Assembly (NCBI GenBank): GCA_021234155.1
Contig: JAJEKV010000005.1
Location: forward strand, 2,183,294-2,247,293
Reading direction: 5' to 3'
Source: Isoetes taiwanensis
Lineage: Eukaryota; Streptophyta; Lycopodiopsida; Isoetales; Isoetaceae
Length of the DNA stretch: 64,000 nucleotides
The position numbers were made by a program, and so were the translations under genes. Each line of letters opens with the position of its first letter. Positions within the stretch are counted from its first letter, which is position 1. This document shows positions 63,485 through 64,000 of this stretch, piece after piece. The notes beneath the pieces are model-generated. The model saw only the letters and a program-made list of their open reading frames with translations, was not told where the DNA came from and did no database searches.

Positions 63485-64000
63485 GTAAGGATCCTCTAAA
63501 TGCCATTATTCTTGAAAGATACCTGAGATGAAAATGCCAGAATGAGACAATTCATTGTAATAGAGAACCGACAACCTTGCCCAAAATGTGTTCGATAAAC
63601 CAGAAGCACGGATGTGCTATTCCCAGCATCCTTGTGATATAACTGCCGAGTGTTCTCCTGATATAACGGTTTAGGATAAAATTAATGGCCTCCTAATAGT
63701 TATGAAATCCTTTTTTTTCGATCACTCGCGAGAAAGCTGGAGGAAGAGCGTGCTTAACACCAAAATTGAAGCAGAGTCCAACAATTCTACCACGATTTCT
63801 CAATAACCGCATTGAAAATACTTTAGCATCTCATTACACGGTGCGCGTGAAGAAATCGCTGAATCCAAAGGACTACAATAAGAATAGAAAAATCAACGGC
63901 TAAAAATGCGCATAGACTATCCTCTTATTTTGCTTTTAGTATTATATATAAATCAATAGACGCATTTCCCGGGGAGATTTTATAAGGTATTATGCACCAA
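63485..64000. other. intron or downstream region, nothing recognised
   Basis: It follows the donor at 63484 and probably begins as an intron. No further exon, repeat or RNA gene is identifiable before the window ends. Confidence 0.4.

Overview
The window looks like nuclear DNA of a land plant. It has a PLS-class pentatricopeptide-repeat (PPR) fragment with an E-type C-terminus, a plant 2-oxoglutarate oxygenase fragment, a nine-exon organelle-type RlmN gene with GT-AG introns, plant-style Helitron ends, an L1-type LINE and Ty3/gypsy pol. A seedless plant (fern, lycophyte or bryophyte) seems more likely than a flowering plant because of the odd gene content at 51-63 kb, but I cannot fix the species. 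Most of the window is repeat. The only gene that reads as intact is RlmN at 32.78-35.91 kb (+).

Layout. 0-1.1 kb: Ty3/gypsy reverse transcriptase fragment (-) with a possible LTR. 1.1-9.1 kb: decayed DNA with three Helitron 3' ends and a broken PPR gene (-). 9.3-10.8 kb: short tandem repeats. 10.95-15.7 kb (-): a decayed, intron-containing zinc-finger plus transposase-like gene. 16.1-16.75 kb: internally deleted 2OG oxygenase. 20.58-32.04 kb: one LINE split by three insertions (a 321-bp MITE, a ~365-bp insertion with a tRNA-like segment, and a 6.6-kb element with CTGGGTCCACA ends carrying 19-bp repeat arrays) and ending in a 45-nt poly(A). 32.8-35.9 kb: RlmN. 36.3-38 kb: second LINE remnant. 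40.1-43.0 kb: inverted relative of the 6.6-kb element, with a ~1.4-kb palindrome. 43-50 kb: decayed DNA with microsatellites and a duplicated two-exon fragment.

50.5-63.5 kb is the most unusual part. Two large multi-exon genes, one on each strand and converging (51.09-55.01 kb + and ~57.3-61.69 kb -), appear to encode fusions of a ParB-like nuclease fold with a beta-class DNA amino-methyltransferase fold. Between them lie three copies of a small unrecognised protein family, and to the right a proline-rich gene (+). Introns and spacers are filled with regularly spaced palindromes. One family (AAATTGGGCG-NN-CGCCCAATTT) is confined to the left gene and small ORFs. The other (GGTATAAATTTATACC) is confined to the right gene. 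At 61.89-62.32 kb, fourteen 16-bp palindromes alternate with ~16-bp spacers, and the spacer order is mirrored about the centre. The coding parts carry stops, most of them where a Gln codon is plausible (CAG/CAA to TAG/TAA), plus 1-nt indels, so these copies look decayed, as heavily methylated mobile DNA would. No function has been shown for any of this. The domain calls come from motif reading without database searches.
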